Source of the DNA: Whitmania pigra | Lineage: Eukaryota; Annelida; Clitellata; Hirudinida; Haemopidae | Assembly (NCBI GenBank): GCA_021613335.1 | Contig: JAJTWR010000231.1 | Location: forward strand, 825,501-889,500 | Direction: 5' to 3' | DNA: 64,000 bases | In this document: positions 62,320 to 64,000 of the stretch, in pieces | Position numbering within the stretch: position 1 is the first letter of the stretch | How the letters are laid out: every line of letters begins with the position of its first letter | The notes under the pieces: generated by a model | Database searches by the model: none | What the model saw: the letters and a program-made list of their open reading frames with translations, nothing else | Told to the model about the DNA's origin: nothing | Program-made: the position numbers and the translations under genes

Positions 62320-63809
62320 ATGAACTTTTTCAAAAAACTTTACAACACTGCGAGAACCCCAAGCACCCACTCGTTGGACGCCCTAAAAGCAACTAGAGAG
62401 GCAGAATCTGACAGATCAACGCTGGAGTCTTCGCCCTCCGAAAACTTCCTCTGCTTAAAATATGCTCAATTTGACAAACGCAACGAAGGCTCCCCCACTG
62501 ACCATGGGTGTTCCATGCCATCCAGGAGACCTTCAATGTGTCTCTCGTATGCAGCAGTAGTTCACTCCGTACACAAAGGCAAACCGAGTCAAACAGAGAA
62601 AACGGAAAAAGTTTTAGAAGTGAGGGAAGTGAAATTGTCGTCCAACAAACATATTGCAGAGGTTTTACACGGATTGTATCTAGGTAATTTAAGAGCCAAT
62701 GAATTTCCTTTATCATTTCAATTCTAGAATCGTCTTGGATTAATTTCTGGTAAAACATTACAAAATAATGTCTTGGCTACAAAGTTCATGATTCAATTAA
62801 TCTAAAAATCATTTATTTTAACGATAGGTAATAATAAACGGACACTCCAATCTTTCGATTTTGGTTTCAGTGGATTGTGACATGAAAGCAGAGCCGTCGA
62901 CAGATATTTCTGGCCCATATAATACAATATTATATGTTATATGCCACTGCCCTTATGTTGCATCAAATTGATGTAATTCAAAAAATGTCTTAGAGGCGGA
63001 CCCCTAAAAAATGTCGACCCTTCTTCCTTCTTCGGCGGCTCTGCATGCAAGCATTTTCTGATATTCTGTCGATATTTATGCAGCACTCCTCAAGCTTGTA
63101 AAATATTTATATTTGCAAATTCTATTGGCTTATAATAAAAATATTTAATCTCCAAAATACGTCAGGCTCTAAAGAGGCAGCTCATGATTTGAACGTACTG
63201 AAGCAATTCAACATCAGTCACATTCTCAACGTGACGGAAGAAGTCGAAGTAAAGCATTCCGACAAACTCATCAAGACTTTGCAAATTCCTTTAAAAGATA
63301 TGCCAAGCACTAACATTTTGATGCATTTTCAAGTTGCCTTTGATTTCATCGACGAAGCGAGATTTGGTGCTCAATGCGGATTCAATACGGCGTCTCCAAA
63401 GAGGAGCGGCAAGTACAAATCGAGGCAAGGAATCCGTCTTGATGGAAGCCCGTTAAAAGACAATGGAATTGTAGAATCCAATAAAGGTGAGGAGAACAGA
63501 TCTTCGACGCCAGTCGGTCCTGAAGATCGCAAAGACAATTCACCAAAAAAAGGTAAAAAGTTGGCTAGAGCTGAATCTACAAGAAAACCATGTAGATCAG
63601 TATTGGTGCATTGCTATTACGGAGTGTCTAGATCTGCTGCGATTGTGCTAGGATATTTAATGGAGAGGGAAAACATGTCCCTAGATGATTCTCTCAAATA
63701 TTTGCGCATCATCAGGCCTCAGGTTAAGCCAAATGACGGTTTCCTGAAGCAGTTAAAACGCTTTGAGGAAGGACTTTTCCCTAAAACAAAAGGTTGTAAA
63801 AAAAAATAA
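62320..63809 (+). CDS. Dual-specificity protein phosphatase with an insert before the P-loop
   Basis: This is a cysteine-dependent dual-specificity phosphatase. Two exons (62320-62683, 63166-63809) give 335 residues. Residues 1-115 are a Ser-rich N-terminal region of unknown role. The catalytic domain starts at VLHGLYLGSKEAA, with ISHILNVTEEV, the general-acid loop IPLKDMPSTNI (Asp166) and the P-loop VHCYYGVSRSAA (Cys271, Arg277). It ends at LRIIRPQVKPNDGFLKQLKRFEEG. Between the helix FDFIDEARFG and the P-loop lies an insert of about 75 residues (about 189-264), rich in Lys, Ser, Asp and Gly, where most relatives have 5-10 residues. The catalytic residues are intact. The PQVKPNDGF ending recalls DUSP12, but no C-terminal zinc domain follows. 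The substrate cannot be told. Confidence 0.88.
62889..63043. mobile_element. hAT-type MITE, family C, in the phosphatase intron
   Basis: This is 155 bp with termini CAGAGCCGTCGACAGA (left) and CAGAGCCGCCGAAGAA (right, reverse-complemented). Flanking 8-bp duplications CATGAAAG (62881-62888) and CATGCAAG (63044-63051) differ at one base. It lies wholly within the single intron of the phosphatase gene. Confidence 0.8.
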
Positions 63810-63903
63810 TCCGGATAATTATCTGCTGAGGCTTGAACTTCTTGATAAATCTAACTGGGGATGCGCCAGCCACGAAATTTGTTAAAGTTGGCTGTTGATA
63901 AAT

Positions 63904-63909
63904 AATAAA
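63904..63909 (+). terminator. Polyadenylation signal of the phosphatase gene
   Basis: AATAAA lies 95 bp after the TAA stop at 63807-63809. Confidence 0.55.
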
Positions 63910-64000
63910 TGATTAGTTATGGATTCAAATATAACCAATGGTTTCAATATTCTCTACGTTTGTGTGATGCTCAATGGCTGTAGATTTCAATGACGCATTT

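Overview
The window is nuclear DNA of an AT-rich invertebrate animal. The evidence is dense GT-AG introns (mostly 40-100 bp, a few over 1 kb), AATAAA polyadenylation signals, animal gene families (an active-zone Fife/Piccolo/RIM protein, COX7C, USE1, ANP32, ZDHHC6, MINPP1, GLYR1) and many decayed hAT-type DNA transposons and microsatellites. I cannot name the phylum. All exon models were built by hand from splice signals, reading-frame continuity and remembered family motifs. In each complete model the exon phases add up to a whole number of codons.

Layout. 1-5.3 kb: a dead hAT transposase (ZMYM/DUF4371 type), a multi-pass membrane protein I do not recognise, and a short MITE. 5.7-9.3 kb (minus): the remains of a GPSM/LGN/Pins gene (TPR and GoLoco pieces) that look decayed, interrupted by a Foldback-like element with long inverted arms and a 9-bp target duplication. 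9.5-18.1 kb: COX7C (plus), an orphan membrane protein (minus), USE1 (minus) and, head-to-head with it, an RBM5/RBM10-type splicing factor (plus) that ends before the usual G-patch. 18.8-33.2 kb (minus): one 18-exon gene for a 2508-residue active-zone scaffold with a RIM-type zinc finger, a long disordered region, a PDZ domain and one C2 domain.

34.9-36.6 kb is a transposon cluster: an ATT array, a LINE-like tail, and one hAT element nested in another. Next come CYB561D2-like (minus, 37.2-38.3 kb), a small ankyrin protein whose first intron holds a (TATTA)n array (plus, 39.5-41.7 kb), ANP32 (plus, 42.7-44.1 kb) and, tail-to-tail with it, GLYR1/NDF (minus, 44.6-48.8 kb). 49.6-52.8 kb is repeat-rich: two more trinucleotide arrays, LINE-like and MITE copies, and a direct duplication. 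The window closes with MINPP1 (plus, 53.4-55.0 kb), ZDHHC6 (minus, 55.6-60.7 kb, with a 213-bp triplication over a splice acceptor) and a dual-specificity phosphatase (plus, 62.3-63.8 kb) with a MITE in its only intron.

The genes are a normal eukaryotic mix without operon logic: secretory and synaptic traffic (USE1, Fife-like, ZDHHC6), nuclear RNA and chromatin functions (RBM5-like, ANP32, GLYR1), redox and mitochondria (COX7C, CYB561D2) and phosphatases (MINPP1, DUSP). I found no single system linking them. The most notable points are the Foldback element, the retained lysine in GLYR1, the G-patch-less RBM5-like protein, the triplicated splice acceptor and the nested hAT elements.
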